A DNA stretch of 64,000 nt from Chloroflexota bacterium (GTDB taxonomy: Bacteria; Chloroflexota; Dehalococcoidia; Bin125). Both the position numbers and the translations under genes were made by a program. Below the pieces are notes generated by a model. It was not told the origin of the DNA, searched no databases, and saw nothing but the letters and a program-made list of their open reading frames with translations. This document shows, piece by piece, positions 7,353-17,422 of the stretch; the stretch's first letter is position 1; every line of letters starts with the position of its first letter. The stretch covers positions 1 through 64,000 of the forward strand of contig JAPPNI010000027.1 in NCBI GenBank assembly GCA_028873865.1, in the 5' to 3' direction.

Positions 7353-8265
7353 CTTCGCGCTGATTGCCGGACAGGCGCCCGGCAAACCGGCAAGAGCACC
7401 CTGGTCCAACAGTTCGGCGGCGAACAACGGCGCTACGTCACGCTGGCCGACCTCGACGTGCTCAGCGCGGCACGCGAAGACCCGGAACTGCTCGTCGATG
7501 GCCCGCAACCGATCACCATCGACGAGGTTCAACGCGAGCCTCAGCTGCTGCACGCGGTCAAACGCGCGGTCGACCGCGACCGTCGGCCGGGACAATTCCT
7601 GCTCACCGGATCGGCCAACCTGCTGCTGATGCAGTGCGTGTCCGAATCGTTGGCCGGACGCGCGAGCTACCTCAATCTGTGGCCGATGACTCGCCGGGAA
7701 CTGCGCGGTCTGGGACCGGGCGCGATCAGGGAGCGGCTATTCGAGACCCGGCCCTCGGAGTGGAGCGATCTGCTGCGTTCGGAGCCGAACGAGCCGGAAG
7801 ACTGGCGAGCGCTGGCTCGCCGCGGCGGATTCCCGGTGCCGGCGCTGCAACTGGAGAACGACGAGGACGGTGCGATCTGGTTTGACGGTTATGTTCGCAC
7901 CTATCTCGAGCGCGACTTGCAGAATCTGTCCAACATCTCGGCCCTGCCCGAGTTCCGCCGACTGATGCGGGCTGCCTGTCTGCGCGTGGGTCAACTGCTC
8001 AACCAGTCCGCCCTGGCGCGCGGATCTGTTCTACTGGCGCACCGTAAACGGCGAGGAGATCGATTTCGTCATCGAGTCGGAGGGCCGGCTGCTGCCAGTT
8101 GAGGTCAAGCCAGGCAGACCGCGCCTGAGCGACAGCAAGCATCTGCGCACGTTTCTGTCGCAGTATGAGGAGATCAGCAGACCCGGGCTGCTCTTGCATA
8201 CCGGCGACGCCCTGGAATGGATCGCGCCGAACGTGCTCGCCACGCCCTGGTGGATGATGATCTGA
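7353..8265 (+). pseudogene. AAA ATPase with DUF4143 domain, decayed
   Basis: Remnant of an AAA+/DUF4143 protein. It begins abruptly, just after an in-frame stop at 7350, at a Walker A segment (TGARQTGKSTL near 7371-7403); the usual N-terminal 20 or so residues are missing. The frame continues through ITIDEVQREPQLLHAVKRAVD, FLLTGSANLLLM, AGRASYLNLWPMTRREL and YVRTYLERDLQNLSNI to LLNQSALARG near 8020. The C-terminal DUF4143 segment (YWRTVNGEEIDFVIES...LLPVEVKPG) then continues in another frame to a stop at 8265, with about 80-100 expected residues missing at the junction. N-terminal truncation plus an internal deletion with frameshift make it non-functional. Confidence 0.85.
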
Positions 8266-8269
8266 GCGA

Positions 8270-8324
8270 GCCGGTATTGGGCCGGTATTGGGCCGGTATT
8301 GGGCCGGTATTGGGCCGGTATTAG
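8270..8324 (+). repeat. 11-bp tandem repeat, five units
   Basis: Five head-to-tail copies of GCCGGTATTGG; the last ends TTAG instead of TTGG. It starts five bases after the stop of the decayed AAA/DUF4143 gene and lies upstream of the SDR at 8405. The units are almost perfect, so the array is young and likely variable in copy number. Confidence 0.95.
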
Positions 8325-8404
8325 GCGGAGCGTTGGCTGGCTCCGTGTTAGCCTGCGCCCGCTGCGCGCGGGACCCCGTGCCGGCAGGGGAAGGGAAGGC
8401 CAAG

Positions 8405-9190
8405 ATGGGTCTGTTGGACGGACGCAAAGCGCTCGTGACGGGTTCGAGCCGGGGAATCGGCGCGGATATCGCGCGTGGTCTCGCGGCGCGCGGCGCTGCC
8501 GTGGCCGTGGCGGCGCGGTCTGACGAGGCCTCTCCCGATCCGCGGTTGCCAGGCACGATCCGGACGGTGGCCGAGGAGATCCGACAGGCAGGCGGACACG
8601 CCGTGCCGGTGCAGCTGGATGTGCGCGATCCGGAATCGATCGTTCGGGCGATTGACACGACCGCGTCGGAGCTGGGCGGACTCGACATCCTGATCAACAA
8701 CGCGGCCGTGCTGGTGCCGGGGACGCTGGAGTCGGTGCAGGACCGACACATCGATCTGATCTGGCAGCTCGACCTGCGCGGTCCGGTGCTGCTGGCCAAG
8801 TATGCGGTCGAGCATATGAAGGAGTCGGGCGGCGACATCATCAACATCTCGTCGGGAGCCGCGGACTTCCCCGGTCCGGGCCCGTATGACGAGGTGCGCG
8901 AGGGCGGGCAGTTCTACGGGATGGTCAAGGCCGGGCTGGAGCGGATCACGCAGGGCTGGGCGATGGAGCTGCAGCAGTATCAGATCGCCTGCAACGTGCT
9001 GACGCTGCGCTACCTGATCAAGACGCCGGGCCACTGGTACGCGCTGACCACGCCGGACAATCCGCAGACCGAGTTCGAGTCGGCGGACTGGATGGCCGCG
9101 GCCAGCGTCTGGATCGCGAGCCAGCCGGCGTCGTACACGGGTAACATCGTCGACGATCGCGAGATGCGGGACATCCTCGCCGACCTGTAG
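8405..9190 (+). CDS. SDR-family NAD(P)-dependent oxidoreductase
   Basis: 261 aa classical SDR: TGSSRGIG near residue 11, NNAA near 100, ISSG near 150 and YGMVKAG carrying the Tyr/Lys pair. The segment after the active site (LRYLIKTPGHWYAL) replaces the usual PG motif, so substrate binding differs from FabG. Start chosen at ATG 8405, preceded by GGGAAGG. An open frame extends upstream through the 11-bp repeat but has no ribosome site. The enoyl-CoA hydratase gene starts 11 bases after its stop, so both probably act on the same acyl-CoA or hydroxy-acid pathway. Confidence 0.92.
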   Translation: MGLLDGRKALVTGSSRGIGADIARGLAARGAAVAVAARSDEASPDPRLPGTIRTVAEEIRQAGGHAVPVQLDVRDPESIVRAIDTTASELGGLDILINNAAVLVPGTLESVQDRHIDLIWQLDLRGPVLLAKYAVEHMKESGGDIINISSGAADFPGPGPYDEVREGGQFYGMVKAGLERITQGWAMELQQYQIACNVLTLRYLIKTPGHWYALTTPDNPQTEFESADWMAAASVWIASQPASYTGNIVDDREMRDILADL

Positions 9191-9200
9191 GACATCCACG

Positions 9201-9998
9201 ATGGCAGAGAGCCTGGCCGACGGTCCGGACCTGATCTACGAGAAGTTCGATCATTACGCGGTCCTGACGATGAACCGGCCGCACCGGCTGAATGCGCTGG
9301 GCGGAGACCTGCGGCGTCTGATGCGCGAGGCGGTTGACGACCTTGAGTCCGACCCGGAGATGCGCGTCGGGATCCTGACCGGCGCGGGCCGGGCGTTCTC
9401 GGCCGGGGCGGACCTGAAGGAGATGAACGAGGGCAATCAGCGGCGGCAGGGGCTGCGCAACACGATGGGCTACGACCTCGATGAGTCGATGCCCTTTGCC
9501 CGGGCCCGTAAGCCGTTCATTGCGGCGATCAACGGCCTCTGCATTGCCGGGGGGCTGGAGCGGGCGCTGGATTGCGACATTCGGATCGCCTCCTCGGAAG
9601 CGTTCTTCGGTCTGTTCGAGGTCAAGCGCGGGATCATGCCCGGCTACGCGATCCACCATCTGGCGCGGATGCTGCCGATTGGCGATGTGCTGTACATCAT
9701 GCTGACGGCCGACCGGATCTCGCCGGAGGACGCGCTGCGGATGGGGCTGATCCGCGAGATTCTTGAGCCCGATGCGTTGATGCCGCGGGCGGTCGAGATC
9801 GCGGAGATGATCGCGGCCAACGCGCCGCTGGCGGTCGAGGGCACGAAGTTCATGGCGCAGCAGTGGCGGCAACTGCAGATCGACGAGTCGTATCGGGTCG
9901 GTCAGTGGGTCAGCCGCACGGTGCTCAACTCCGAAGACGCCAAGGAAGGCCCGCGCGCGTTCGTCGAGAAGCGCCCGCCGAACTGGACCGGACGCTGA
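9201..9998 (+). CDS. Enoyl-CoA hydratase/isomerase family protein
   Basis: 265 aa crotonase-fold protein. Oxyanion-hole segments are FSAGADLKEM (near residue 70) and GLCIAGGLERALDCDIRIAS (near 113). The acidic catalytic position is in FGLFEVKRGIMPG, where Glu is kept. The usual LTRLPRLVG region reads IHHLARMLPIGDVLYIMLTAD, and GLIREILEPD follows. It hydrates or isomerises an enoyl-CoA; the exact chain is unknown. Co-transcribed with the SDR 11 bases upstream. Confidence 0.93.
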   Translation: MAESLADGPDLIYEKFDHYAVLTMNRPHRLNALGGDLRRLMREAVDDLESDPEMRVGILTGAGRAFSAGADLKEMNEGNQRRQGLRNTMGYDLDESMPFARARKPFIAAINGLCIAGGLERALDCDIRIASSEAFFGLFEVKRGIMPGYAIHHLARMLPIGDVLYIMLTADRISPEDALRMGLIREILEPDALMPRAVEIAEMIAANAPLAVEGTKFMAQQWRQLQIDESYRVGQWVSRTVLNSEDAKEGPRAFVEKRPPNWTGR

Positions 9999-10026
9999 AC
10001 GTCATGGCGAGACTCCTCGCGATTGA

Positions 10027-13000
10027 ATGAGCCGAGGCGGGCGCGAAGTCCGGCTGCTGGTCGCAGCCGGATTAGCGCTCTGCCTGGTCCGGGTTCTGTT
10101 GTCGATACCGTTTGCGTTGTCGCAGACCGCACCCACGGTCGACTCGGCCAGCGTTGACGGGTCGACGCTGACGATCGCGTTCTCCGAGTCCCTGACTTCC
10201 GGCAGTACGGCTGTGGCGTCGGACTTCGCGGTTACGCACGGCGAAGAAACGATCACGGTGTCGTCGGCCGCGATCGACGGCGCGGACGTCTCGCTGACCT
10301 TGATGGAAGCCGTGCCGGACGTCGATTGCAGTGATGAGGGCGTCACGGTCGGCTACTCGGCGACGAGCTCTTCGCTGGTCGGCACAAACGGTGGGATGGT
10401 CGGCCAATTCTCGGATCAGACCGTCACGAACGCGACCGATGCGGCTCCCGAGATCGAATCGATCGAATCGGACGCCACAGGTCGATACATCTACGTGAGG
10501 TTCTGCGAAGCGATCGCGGATCTGAGCTACCAGTGGTCCGACTTCTCGGCTTTCACGGTTTCGGTGGATGGGAACACCCGACCGGTCAATGATCTGTTGC
10601 GGCGCTCAGCCACGCCGGCACGGCTCGATATCCAGCTGAGCCGCAGTCATGCAATCGCGGATGGCGAGACGGTCACGCTCGCCTACGATCAGCGCCGCGG
10701 GAATGCCAGCTATCCGCTCGGGGACCTCGATCAGGGCAACAAACGCGTTGCGAGCTGGTCAGCACGCTCGGTGACCAACAACGTCGACGGGCCGCCCACG
10801 CTGCAATCGGTCTCGGCGTTGTACGACGTGGTCACGCTGACGTTCAGCGAGGAGCTGGACGAAGGCAGCGTGCCGGATGAGTCTGCATTCACGATCGGCG
10901 GAGTCCAGAACGCTCCAGCGGTGGACACGGTGTCGATCTCAGGAGAGACCGTCACGCTGGGGCTGGGCGCGATTCTGCACAGTCGAGGATCACCGACGTA
11001 CACGCTCAACTACTCCGAACCGAATCAGTCGCCGCTGCGTCAGCTCGACGGCGCGCATCACGTGGCCGATATCCGTCTGTTCCAGTTCAGCAGCAGCACA
11101 CCGGACAAGAAGCCGGAGGTCGAGGATGCCGAGGTTGATGGAGCAACGCTGACGATCACGTTCGACCTGCCGCTCAAGGCGGTCGCGCCCGCCTCGGCAT
11201 TCAGCATTGGGGGCGATGACGGGATTGAGGTCACTGCGTCTGCGTTCAACGGCTCGGTGGTCACGCTGACCATCGCTCCAGCAGCGACGATCGATGCCTC
11301 GATCACCGTGTCGTACTCCGTGCCTGGCTCGTCGCCCAGGATTGAGGCTCGCAACAACCGGGACGCCGACGCGTTCAGCGATCAAACCGTGACGAACAAG
11401 ACGGCGGCGCCGGCGCCTGAGTACAGCCGGGCGGCGACCTCGGCGGACGGGGGCAGCCTGACCATCGAGTTCACGCTGGCGCTCGACGCGACTGACCAGG
11501 GAACGCCGGCTGCCTCCTCGTTTTCGCTGTCGGGAACGAGTGCATCGGTCTCCTCGGTCTCGGTCTCAGGCAGCCGGGTGACCCTTGGCCTACGACCCCT
11601 GGCTGATGTGAACCAGGTGATCACGGTGAGCTACAACCCGCCCGGCGGGGATGCCGATCCGAAGCTCAGATCGTCGGCGCACCAGAAGGCGGTCGAGGCG
11701 TTCAGCGGCCAGCCGGTCACCAACAACACCGATGGCAAGCCGCGTCCGGTCTCGGCGACGGTTAACGGGGACGACGTTGAGATCACGTTTGATCGAGGCC
11801 TGGATGATGAGTCAGAGCCTGCGAGCTCCGCTTTCGCGATCGGTGGGGTCGCCACGACAGTCTCCGATGCCTCCATCGACGGGCAGACTCTGACGCTCAC
11901 CATCAGTCCGGGAGTCACCCATCTCGACGCGATCACGGTCGACTACACCCAGCCGACCGAGACTCCGCTCAAGCGGGAGGGCAGCTCGCTGCTGGTCGAC
12001 TCGTTTTCCGGGCAGTCGGTGATGAACGTCACCGGGGACCCGACGCCGACGTTTGCCTCGGCGTCGGTTGACGCCAACGGCCGGACGTTGACGGTTGTGA
12101 TGTCGCACCCGTTGCTTGCGACTGCGACGGGCACGCCGTCTGCCTCGGCATTCACCCTGTCGGGAACCACCCAGGCGGCGGTCGACTCCGTATCGATTTC
12201 GGGTTCGAACGTCCTGTTGCGTCTCGATCCAGCCGCCGATCTCGACGAGACGATATCGGTCAGTTATGAGCCGCCGAGCGACCCCACCACGGCAGCCCTT
12301 CAAAGTATGGACGGTCAGTGGAAGGCGAGCGCCTGGTCCGATGCGTCTGCGACCAATGGCGCCGACGGTGTGCCGAGGCTGGTCGGGGCCACGGCGAACG
12401 GGAACACGCTGACCCTGACGTTCGATCGGGGCCTGGACGAGGACGCCGTGCCGCCCAAGGCCGACTTCAGCATCGTGCCGAGCGAGTTGTCGGTGAGCGA
12501 AGTCGATATCGACGGTCAGACGGTGACGCTCACGCTGTCGGCGGAGCTTGAGCATGACGACGTGGTGAGCGTTGCGTATTCGGCCGCCGCCATGGTCAAG
12601 CTGAAGCGCGACGGGCGGGCGCTCACCGTCGCGGCCTTCAGTGGGGTCGAGGTTGAGAACGAGACGCCGGAGCCGTTGCTGCGCTCCGTCGCGGGCGACG
12701 AGCAGTCAATTGTGTTGACCTTCAGCGCGAGCCTGGACATGACTTCCACGCCTGACACGTCCGCGTTCTCGCTGGGCGCGGATCAGCCGACGATCAGCGA
12801 GGTGACGGTCAACGCCACGACAGTCGACCTGACGCTCGACCGGGCGCTGAGCGAGGGCGGCGAGTACACGCTGACGTACACGGCGCCGACGGAGTCGGCG
12901 TTGCGAACGTTCGAAGGGGTGGAGATTCCTAGTTTCTCTGCATCAGTGACCAACGCCACTGACGTCGCGCCGCGGGCGATATCCGCGAGGGGTGACGGTT

Positions 13001-16000
13001 CGACGGTGACGATCGGGCTCGATCAGACGCTCGATGGCGACTCCGCCTTGAGCGAAGGGGCGTTCGACGTCACGGCGGACCCGGCGGTGTCGGTGACGGC
13101 TGTGTCGTACATGGCTGCCGGCCTGGAGTTGACGCTGTCCCGTGGGCTGGTGGAGGACGAGTCGGCTTCGATTTCCTACACGGAGCCTGAAGAGGAAGGC
13201 ATCGCGGATCCGGGCGGCAATCGGACGGAGTCGTTCAGCCTGGTCATCGACAACCAGACCGATACCGCGCCGGTTCCGGTATCGGGCACTGTGGAAGCCG
13301 ACGCGATCACGATCATTCTCGACCAGGAACTGTACGAGGATCCCCGGTTCGAGCTCGAGGCCGGCTATCCGGCCGAGCATTTCAGCCTGGGCGGAACCGA
13401 CGCCACGATCGATTTCGTCGCTGTGTCGAACGGAGGTGAAGGCGGGGTCGGGAAGGTTGTGATCACTCTGTCGCGGGAGATTGCAGAGAGCGAAGCGGTG
13501 TCGATCACATACTTCCCAGCGACCGGTTCGATTCGTATCCGCGATGACGACGCAGGGCAGAATCGGGCGCAGTTCAATAGCTATGCGCTCAAGAATCTGA
13601 ACGACCACCCACCGGTTGTCGTGTCGGCGACCGTCAACGGGACGAATCTGGTTGTCACTTTTGATCAGGCTCTTGATGGCGATTCGAGGCCAGATGAGGC
13701 GGACTTTTCGCTGTCGAACTCCGGGCCGACGATCTCCGCGGCATCGATCTCCGAGAAGGTCCTGACGCTCACGCTGTCGACGACGGCTGTCGAGGATGCC
13801 GAGTACACGCTGACGTACACGCCTCCAGCCTCCGGGAAGCTGCGTGATCTGACCGGCAATGAGGCCGATGGTTTCACTGTGGATGTCGAGAACGCGACGG
13901 ACTACGCTCCATTTCCGGTCGAGCTGCGGACGGACGAAGACGGTCGTTTCGTCTATGTGGTCTTCGACCAACGCCTGCAGCCGGATGAGTCCCTTGACGC
14001 ATCGCTCTTCACGTTCGAACCACAGACAGATCTGCACTCGGTGATCATCGATACAGACGACAGTCGGGGAGCGACGCTGAAGCTGATCCTGCGCGAGGGC
14101 GCCAGGATCGGTGAGGGTGTTTCGATCCAGCTGGAATATGAGCCTCCTTCGGAGGGAGGCCTGCAGGACGACGACGCGTCCAACCTGGTCTCTTCGTTCA
14201 GCAAGCCGGTAGACAACCGCGTTGACGTGGCTCCGCGCCTGGTCGCTGCGACCGTGAATCGAAGCACGGTGTCCCTGAGCTTCGATCAGTCAGTGGATCC
14301 GGATCATGTCCCTCCCGCGAACTGCGAGCAGTTGCAGACTCCCGAGCATCGGTCGGCCTGTCATGGGGACGCGGACACCTCCTGGTTCAGCGTGTTGCGC
14401 GACGGCTCGGAGGAGCTTGAGGTGCAGAGCGTTGAGGTCGCCGGGGCGATGGTCTCGTTGACGTTGTCGCAGCCGGTCGGGCGAAGCGACACCATCCAGG
14501 TTGGATATTCGCCCGAGTCGCTTGGGGATGGCCGCTACAACCTGCGCGACACATCTTCCCCCGCGCATCTGGTGGAGAGGTTCGACCACTTCTCGGCGAC
14601 GAATCTGACGGCTGCGGCCGCCCTGGGCGCCGTATTGGATCGGGCGGAGCCCGACCGAATCGACGTGAAGTTCGACGGCGAACTTTCGGCAATCGTCGAC
14701 GGTGGCATGCCGTCGATTTCCGTCTCTGTGGACGGAGCATCGATCGATGTCGAGTCCGTGAGCTCCGAGGGTTCCGAGGTACGACTGCGGCTCGTCGATC
14801 CAGTGCCCGAGTGCGCCGCTGTTGCACTCTCTTACGTTCCGGGTGAGTCTCCCCTGCTCGATGTCGATGACCGGGAGGTCATCGGGTTTGGCTTCGACGT
14901 CGCGAATCTGATCGATGCCGACTGGGGACTCCGATGTATTCGCTCCGATGCCGGCGCGCTGTTGTTGACGTTCCGCGATATCTCGGCTCTCGACCTACCG
15001 GATTTCGATTGGTTGATTTCCGTGAATGAGGAAGATCAGACATTCAGCGTTGGGACATCGGAGGATGTCCTGGTCTTCAGTCCTGCGAAGTCGATCTGCG
15101 AGGGCGATCTTGCGGTGCTCGAGTATGTCTCTGTGAATTCGTCCGAGCGCTTTCAGCTGCAACGGCAGATTGGAACCGCTGCGCCTTGCGCGATGTCGGC
15201 GACGGCGGATGGCGTGATGTTGAGAGTGAGATTCGACGGGATCCTTGGGAGCTCGTCCCCAGACGTGGCGGACTTCACGATCAGCGGGCGCGCGTCTCTG
15301 GAGGCGGTCGAGGGGGTGCAGGAGCGAAGGGTGACGCTCCGGCTGACGCCGCCTGGTCTGCATAGCGGCGAGGCTGCCGAGGTCTCCTACCACGGCGACA
15401 GTCTGGTTGGTCGGGGTTTGACCGTCGGGCCGTTTGTCCTGCCGGTGCTGGACGCGACGGCCGCGCCTGAGCTGGTTTCGGCCTTCGCCGTCGACTCGTC
15501 GATCTTTTTGACCTTCGATCAGCCGTTGCTGGCCAGGGAGATTCCGGCGGCTCGCTTCATCCTGGCCGGACCGGGCATTGAGGTGAGCGTGGAGGCTGTG
15601 TTCGTGGGCGGCTCGTCGGTCTACCTGGAGCTGTCGGAGTCGTTGCCGGATGATCCCGACCTGTTCGCGCTGGTCTACCGGGCGGGCGCTCGGGGCGGGC
15701 TGGCGGGTCTGACCGGCGTGAGGGTGGAGGACTCGGTGTTCCTCGTGCAGAACTTCACCGAGACCGCGCCGTCCGTGCGGTCGGCGGTGGTGGATTCCTC
15801 GAAGATCCTGTTGACCTTCGATCAGCCGGTCGAGGCCAATGGCGCCTTGCCCTCGGACTTCCTGGTGTCTGCGGGGCGCAGGGCGATCGAGGTGGAGTCG
15901 CTGAGCTGGTTGTCGGAGAGCGTGACGCTGACCCTGGCCGAGCGGGTGACTTCGCTGGATGCCGTCGCGGTGCGATACGCGCCGGGTGAAGGGCGCGAGG

Positions 16001-16605
16001 TCAGAGATCGATCGAAGCTGGCGCTGGAGTCGTTTGAGTTCTGGGTGAAGAATCAGACCTCCGCTCCCACGTCAGTCGCTGAGCGGCTCACGGACGCGAG
16101 GCTTCGGTCGGGGAGCGGGGAGACCATCTTGGCGCGAGAGTTGGCTCGGGGATTCGCCTCGGAAGACGGGGTTCGGGCGATTCTGGAGGGTGGCGCAGGC
16201 TGGAGCAGGGTGGTCCGCGGAGACGTGGCGGTGTCAGCCGACGCCGGACGAATCGGCGACCAACCGGCTCAAATCGAGGTGGTCCGAATCGACCATCTCG
16301 CGAAGATTCTGGAACAGCTTGAAGGGGTACCGTCGTCATGCTGGACGCCGGACGGCTCTGTGCGGATCTCAGGGTGGTTGATCGGCGCGAGCGATCTCCG
16401 CGGTGTTCCGACAGACCTTGACGTTCGTGTCAAGCTGAGCGGGGCCTTTGATGCGTTTCGCGCCCCCAGCGTTTGCGTGATGAACCTGGTCACGGACGAG
16501 TGGGGTTTCCACGCTTTCGGCCGGCCGGTTGTCGGTCCCGCGCTAGTGGTGATCCAGGAGACGCCGACCGGCACTAGCCGGGAGCCGTTGCCTCTCGCAG
16601 GGTGA
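10027..16605 (+). CDS. Giant exported protein of about 19 SwmB-like repeats
   Basis: 2192 aa. Residues 1-33 form a signal peptide (basic start, LLVAAGLALCLVRVLLSIPFALS core). From about 35 to 2045 there are roughly 19 units of 95-120 residues. Each opens with a P-x-x-x-S-A-x-V-D/N-G motif, contains L-T-x-x-F-D/S-x-x-L-D and V-T-L-T-L, then a VxYxxP strand, and closes with V-x-N-x-T-D. This is the SwmB/Ig-like repeat pattern known from bacterial surface proteins. Residues about 2050-2192 form a non-repeated C-terminal domain without LPXTG or a membrane anchor. The role is probably surface or extracellular; adhesion is inferred. The ATG overlaps the stop of an eight-codon reading frame (10003-10029), and the 3' end overlaps birA by 32 bases. 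Confidence 0.88.
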   Translation: MSRGGREVRLLVAAGLALCLVRVLLSIPFALSQTAPTVDSASVDGSTLTIAFSESLTSGSTAVASDFAVTHGEETITVSSAAIDGADVSLTLMEAVPDVDCSDEGVTVGYSATSSSLVGTNGGMVGQFSDQTVTNATDAAPEIESIESDATGRYIYVRFCEAIADLSYQWSDFSAFTVSVDGNTRPVNDLLRRSATPARLDIQLSRSHAIADGETVTLAYDQRRGNASYPLGDLDQGNKRVASWSARSVTNNVDGPPTLQSVSALYDVVTLTFSEELDEGSVPDESAFTIGGVQNAPAVDTVSISGETVTLGLGAILHSRGSPTYTLNYSEPNQSPLRQLDGAHHVADIRLFQFSSSTPDKKPEVEDAEVDGATLTITFDLPLKAVAPASAFSIGGDDGIEVTASAFNGSVVTLTIAPAATIDASITVSYSVPGSSPRIEARNNRDADAFSDQTVTNKTAAPAPEYSRAATSADGGSLTIEFTLALDATDQGTPAASSFSLSGTSASVSSVSVSGSRVTLGLRPLADVNQVITVSYNPPGGDADPKLRSSAHQKAVEAFSGQPVTNNTDGKPRPVSATVNGDDVEITFDRGLDDESEPASSAFAIGGVATTVSDASIDGQTLTLTISPGVTHLDAITVDYTQPTETPLKREGSSLLVDSFSGQSVMNVTGDPTPTFASASVDANGRTLTVVMSHPLLATATGTPSASAFTLSGTTQAAVDSVSISGSNVLLRLDPAADLDETISVSYEPPSDPTTAALQSMDGQWKASAWSDASATNGADGVPRLVGATANGNTLTLTFDRGLDEDAVPPKADFSIVPSELSVSEVDIDGQTVTLTLSAELEHDDVVSVAYSAAAMVKLKRDGRALTVAAFSGVEVENETPEPLLRSVAGDEQSIVLTFSASLDMTSTPDTSAFSLGADQPTISEVTVNATTVDLTLDRALSEGGEYTLTYTAPTESALRTFEGVEIPSFSASVTNATDVAPRAISARGDGSTVTIGLDQTLDGDSALSEGAFDVTADPAVSVTAVSYMAAGLELTLSRGLVEDESASISYTEPEEEGIADPGGNRTESFSLVIDNQTDTAPVPVSGTVEADAITIILDQELYEDPRFELEAGYPAEHFSLGGTDATIDFVAVSNGGEGGVGKVVITLSREIAESEAVSITYFPATGSIRIRDDDAGQNRAQFNSYALKNLNDHPPVVVSATVNGTNLVVTFDQALDGDSRPDEADFSLSNSGPTISAASISEKVLTLTLSTTAVEDAEYTLTYTPPASGKLRDLTGNEADGFTVDVENATDYAPFPVELRTDEDGRFVYVVFDQRLQPDESLDASLFTFEPQTDLHSVIIDTDDSRGATLKLILREGARIGEGVSIQLEYEPPSEGGLQDDDASNLVSSFSKPVDNRVDVAPRLVAATVNRSTVSLSFDQSVDPDHVPPANCEQLQTPEHRSACHGDADTSWFSVLRDGSEELEVQSVEVAGAMVSLTLSQPVGRSDTIQVGYSPESLGDGRYNLRDTSSPAHLVERFDHFSATNLTAAAALGAVLDRAEPDRIDVKFDGELSAIVDGGMPSISVSVDGASIDVESVSSEGSEVRLRLVDPVPECAAVALSYVPGESPLLDVDDREVIGFGFDVANLIDADWGLRCIRSDAGALLLTFRDISALDLPDFDWLISVNEEDQTFSVGTSEDVLVFSPAKSICEGDLAVLEYVSVNSSERFQLQRQIGTAAPCAMSATADGVMLRVRFDGILGSSSPDVADFTISGRASLEAVEGVQERRVTLRLTPPGLHSGEAAEVSYHGDSLVGRGLTVGPFVLPVLDATAAPELVSAFAVDSSIFLTFDQPLLAREIPAARFILAGPGIEVSVEAVFVGGSSVYLELSESLPDDPDLFALVYRAGARGGLAGLTGVRVEDSVFLVQNFTETAPSVRSAVVDSSKILLTFDQPVEANGALPSDFLVSAGRRAIEVESLSWLSESVTLTLAERVTSLDAVAVRYAPGEGREVRDRSKLALESFEFWVKNQTSAPTSVAERLTDARLRSGSGETILARELARGFASEDGVRAILEGGAGWSRVVRGDVAVSADAGRIGDQPAQIEVVRIDHLAKILEQLEGVPSSCWTPDGSVRISGWLIGASDLRGVPTDLDVRVKLSGAFDAFRAPSVCVMNLVTDEWGFHAFGRPVVGPALVVIQETPTGTSREPLPLAG

Positions 16606-17395
16606 CCTCGCCGGCGATGAAGGTTCGCCGGGCGCCGTCAGCGGTTTCCACAATCAGCGCTCCTGCGTCGTCGACGCCGATCGCGCGACCGTCGATGGCT
16701 TCGCCGCCGGTCAGGGTGACCGTTACGTCCTTGTTCAGCGTGTTGAGGCGAGAGATCCAGGTGTCGTGCAGTTCAGCGGCGCCGGACTGGCGGTAGCGCT
16801 GCTCAAACGCGTTGAGCAGCGCGGCGAGGACCGGTTCTCGCCGCTGACGTTGGCCGAGTTCGATCATCAGACTTGTTGCTGGGCGGTCGATCTGGGTGGC
16901 CCAGGGCGCCGGATCGAAATTGACGTTGAGGCCGATGCCGACCAATGCGTAACCCGGTTGGCCTTCGCTCCAGTCGGCCTCGATCAGGATGCCGCCCATT
17001 TTGCGGTGCTCCATCTGGATGTCATTGGGCCACTTGATCGTCGGCTGGAGGGATGTGGTTTCCCGCACGGCGTCGGTCGTGGCGACGGGACTGATGATGC
17101 TGAGTCGTTTCAACTCGTCGATCGACGGGCGGAGGATCAGAGTGGTGTGAATGCTCTGTCCGGGAGGGGAGACCCAGATGCGTCCCTTGGTGCCTCGTCC
17201 GGCGGTCTGCTCGTCGGCGACGACCACGGTTCCGTGTGGGGCGCCTTCCTCTGCGAGGCGTCGGGCGTCGTCCATGGTGGATGTGGTCCGGACGAGGTAG
17301 TGGAGGTTTTGGCCGACTTCTGTGGTCCTGAGCCGGGAACGGACCAGATCGATGTCGAGGCGCTGATCGGGCGGCAGCATGTCGTGGTTGGACAT
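16574..17395 (-). CDS. birA: Biotin--[acetyl-CoA-carboxylase] ligase, class I (no HTH)
   Basis: 273 aa biotin protein ligase that adenylates biotin and attaches it to biotin carboxyl carrier proteins. Motifs: STMDDA near 39, the biotinyl-AMP loop GRGTKGR near 67, IKWPND near 119, KMGGILIE near 131 and GIGLNVN near 151, then the SH3-like C-terminal domain. It has no N-terminal winged helix, so it is not a repressor. A TAGCCT box six bases before the ATG marks a leaderless start. Its end overlaps the giant repeat gene by 32 bases, convergently. Confidence 0.95.
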   Translation of the reverse strand: MSNHDMLPPDQRLDIDLVRSRLRTTEVGQNLHYLVRTTSTMDDARRLAEEGAPHGTVVVADEQTAGRGTKGRIWVSPPGQSIHTTLILRPSIDELKRLSIISPVATTDAVRETTSLQPTIKWPNDIQMEHRKMGGILIEADWSEGQPGYALVGIGLNVNFDPAPWATQIDRPATSLMIELGQRQRREPVLAALLNAFEQRYRQSGAAELHDTWISRLNTLNKDVTVTLTGGEAIDGRAIGVDDAGALIVETADGARRTFIAGEVTLREATAPG

Positions 17396-17401
17396 GGCGG
17401 A

Positions 17402-17407
17402 AGGCTA
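17402..17407 (-). promoter_or_regulatory. -10 box TAGCCT for leaderless birA
   Basis: TAGCCT on the minus strand, six bases before the birA ATG at 17395. Confidence 0.5.
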
Positions 17408-17422
17408 GCGAGTTAAACGGTA

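Noticed and set aside
8270..8324. CRISPR array
   Set aside because: Units are 11 bp and contiguous without spacers; no cas genes are present.
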